Shown here one piece after another: positions 62,058 to 64,000 of a stretch of 64,000 nt of DNA (positions within the stretch are counted from its first letter, which is position 1; each line of letters begins with the position of its first letter). The translations under genes and the position numbers were made by a program. Where the stretch lies: contig OX243822.1 in NCBI GenBank assembly GCA_945859605.1, forward strand, positions 22,864,144 to 22,928,143, given 5' to 3'. A model generated the notes under the pieces. That model did not search any database. It was not told where the DNA came from and worked only from the letters and a program-made list of their open reading frames with translations. This DNA is from Lumbricus rubellus (lineage: Eukaryota > Annelida > Clitellata > Crassiclitellata > Lumbricidae).

Positions 62058-63265
62058 CAGGCCCGGCCTTAGGGCAAGGCGAGCGAGGCAACCGCCTTGG
62101 GCCCCGCGCTTCCAGGGGCCCCGCGCTGCTGACTATAATTTTTTTCTTTGTCGATATTGACAATGAATAAGTCGTATAACAACTATTCTTGCAGTCAATT
62201 TGCCACTCGAATGTGACATAGGCCCCTAGTGATTTTGAAAGAACGAAACTTCGCTAAACTTAAAAGCGAGTCACAGTTAGTCTACTTTTTGGCCTGCATG
62301 CAAAATTCTCTCCAGAAAACACCAATTAGGGCCTAACTCATTTTGCTTCAAATTTGCAAATGGACGTCCGCGTACATTGTTGCAGGAGAGAGCAAAACAA
62401 TGATAGTGGTGAGCACTGGTGACATTTTAAACATGAGTTTAGAAAATGCAACACAGGAAATTTAGAACATGGATATTTTCAGAGAGAGATGCCTATAAAT
62501 GTAAATTTATCCGTTTCACTTTGTGAATAAATTAGCATCATTAGGCTATAGCTGTTAAAACTTCTCTATTTCCAGGGCTGGGCCTCTCTTGCCTCTATGT
62601 AGATAGGCCCACATAAGGTAGAAGGAGAAAACCAAGTGAGATGGGAAGGCTCATAAGTTGGAACAGCTGCTACTATACGCAGAGGAAGCCATGGTCTGTG
62701 ACCGTCTGTCACGAGTTGCGAATAACACATGATATATCACGTATACTCTATATAATTTTACCAAGCAACTGTTAATAGGCTACTTACGTACGGTGCTGCT
62801 TTCTTGGTTTTATTTGATAATAATAGAAATGTTTCATGTTCGCTGATGTTATTTCACATTATTAAATTTTCCCAATCTGACATTATGAAAATTATTGTCC
62901 TATCTTATGGATTTAGTTGCTTAAGATGGGATATAGGCCTAATACGTTCCATTGAAAAAATGCTAATATTAGTAGTAATTGTTTTTCAATGACAATAATA
63001 TCGCTTTCTTACAAACTTGCTAATCTTTTACATGCATCATTATTTTGAAAATCAAATGCATGTATGTAGGCTTAAAGGCCACATCAATGTGGTTTGTTAT
63101 AAAATAGTGCTCTTAGCTCTAAAGAAATTTGAGAAGCAACGTTAAGTGTCCCATCTTAGGTGGCTCTCCCCCACCAGTGCCGTATTTACAGGAAATCAAC
63201 TGCGTAAATTTATTCTAGAGGACCCGCTGCTGCCTTGGGCCCCGCAAACTCTAGGGCCGGGCCTG
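62058..63265. mobile_element. Non-autonomous hAT element (1208 bp)
   Basis: Inverted ends caggcccggccttagggc (62058) and ctagggccgggcctg (ending 63265), flanked by the 8-bp duplication cgtgattg (62050-62057 and 63266-63273). A ccttgggccccgc block repeats near both ends. No transposase is readable inside. Confidence 0.92.
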
Positions 63266-63454
63266 CGTGATTGCGTTTGCGTCGGTGATCTGCATCTGCT
63301 GTGGAGCGCACAGATCCACGAGCCTTTATATGCACTTACCAACTTTGCATTTGCTCAAATTAAATTATACTGAAGTAATGATCATCATGTGCAATGAAAT
63401 ACTATGATAATTAATTATTACTTCAATCGACATAACACTAAATAGACTGAACAC

Positions 63455-63896
63455 TGAGTTTTCTTTCTGTGACACCATATATTGGTGCAAACAGAATTGT
63501 CTGCATGAATAATGTTGTCTATTCGTCATCAATAAAGGGACTTGAATTCGATTCAGTTCAGTTTTCTTCGATCATAAAATCACTCATTTTCCGCTTTCAT
63601 TAGTCTTATAAATAACTGAAGCGAGAACGGATCTGGGTCTTAGTGCTTTCGCAATATTATTATGTCCCAAGGTTCTGGTAACAATTGGTATCACTGTCTC
63701 TTTGCGTCTACTCTATCTATGCTCATGGGCGGAGTTTGGTTTCCGTTCTAGGAGCGGCTAATGCCTTCTTAGGGGGGCTAAGCCCGGAAAAAGATATCAT
63801 TTTCATGGTAAAAAAGCTAAATCTGGGTCTTCTTGGGGGGGGGGGCTTAGCTCCCCCTAGCCCCTGATAAACTCCGCCCATGTCTATGCTACTGTG
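63455..63896. repeat. Dispersed repeat, copy 2 (MITE-carrying)
   Basis: Paralogue of 51027-51316. The homology runs to ctctatct and then resumes after the MITE with gctactgtg. Confidence 0.88.
63724..63882. mobile_element. hAT MITE (159 bp) with paralogous empty site
   Basis: Inverted ends catgggcggagttt (63724) and aaactccgcccatg (ending 63882) with the 8-bp duplication tctatgct (63716-63723 and 63883-63890). The paralogous repeat at about 51286-51306 has a single, uninterrupted target there. Confidence 0.93.
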
Positions 63897-64000
63897 TCGA
63901 TCAGGTCCAGGCTAAAGTCTTAATGTGTTTTCAAACTGCTTAGCTTTTCCCAGTGGCTGGTCCTAGTAGATTTTAACTCTTGCTTTCCTGCAGCGCATTG

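Noticed and set aside
61716..62160. Overlapping open frames on both strands
   Set aside because: None matches a known family, and the right one runs into the hAT terminus at 62058.

Overview
This window looks like nuclear DNA of a marine invertebrate animal. Coding regions are split by GT/AG introns, about half of the sequence is recognisable transposons or microsatellites, and short cellular exons sit among them. A deuterostome such as an echinoderm would fit (the string taggcctac recurs throughout, and many hAT, Tc1/mariner and non-LTR relics are present), but the sequence does not settle the taxon.

Host genes. (i) The last five exons of a succinate-semialdehyde dehydrogenase (ALDH5A1-like) gene lie on + at 5553-8517; its 5' exons are outside the window. 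(ii) A complete three-exon TSSK-like protein kinase lies on + at 11826-16342. It has lost the ATP-binding Lys, the alpha-C Glu and the catalytic Asp, so it reads as a pseudokinase. (iii) A single-exon GT61-family type II membrane glycosyltransferase lies on - at 53756-55363.

The main feature is a complete, apparently young Polinton/Maverick (adintovirus-like) integrated virus-like element at 33720-50471 (16,752 bp). It starts with AG, has 247-bp terminal inverted repeats that differ at two positions, and is flanked by a 6-bp target duplication, gttctc. Two genes point left: a zinc-ribbon/PLA2-like protein and a chromodomain integrase, which overlap in different frames at a run of nine A's. 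Eleven genes (one of them frameshifted) point right: packaging ATPase, penton-like minor capsid protein, a hydrophobic virion protein, a dUTPase-fold protein, a DUF8207-like protein, a small amphipathic protein, the double-jelly-roll major capsid protein, a SAP/NUMOD1-like protein, protein-primed PolB, a frameshifted zinc-ribbon/HNH gene, an adenain-like protease, and two paralogous fibre-like genes with the same N-terminus but different C-terminal heads. Most rightward genes begin in an AT-rich context close to TATAAAATG. Both TIRs carry a tRNA-Asp-like Pol III module pointing inward. The left 2.2 kb inside the element is non-coding tandem repeat.

Other mobile DNA, most of it delimited here by TIRs and target duplications: seven hAT elements (10678, 24007, 28218, 30065, 57580, 62058, 63724); Tc1/mariner-type elements (323, 3465, 12072, 12877, 58509, and 59107 with an intact 355-aa DD37D transposase); a piggyBac-like TTAA element (640); a Helitron-like 3' end (27131); a tRNA-derived SINE; and several truncated non-LTR retrotransposon ends. 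Nesting is frequent, so relative ages can be read. The interval 18.7-32.3 kb is very rich in microsatellites and contains no host gene that I could support.
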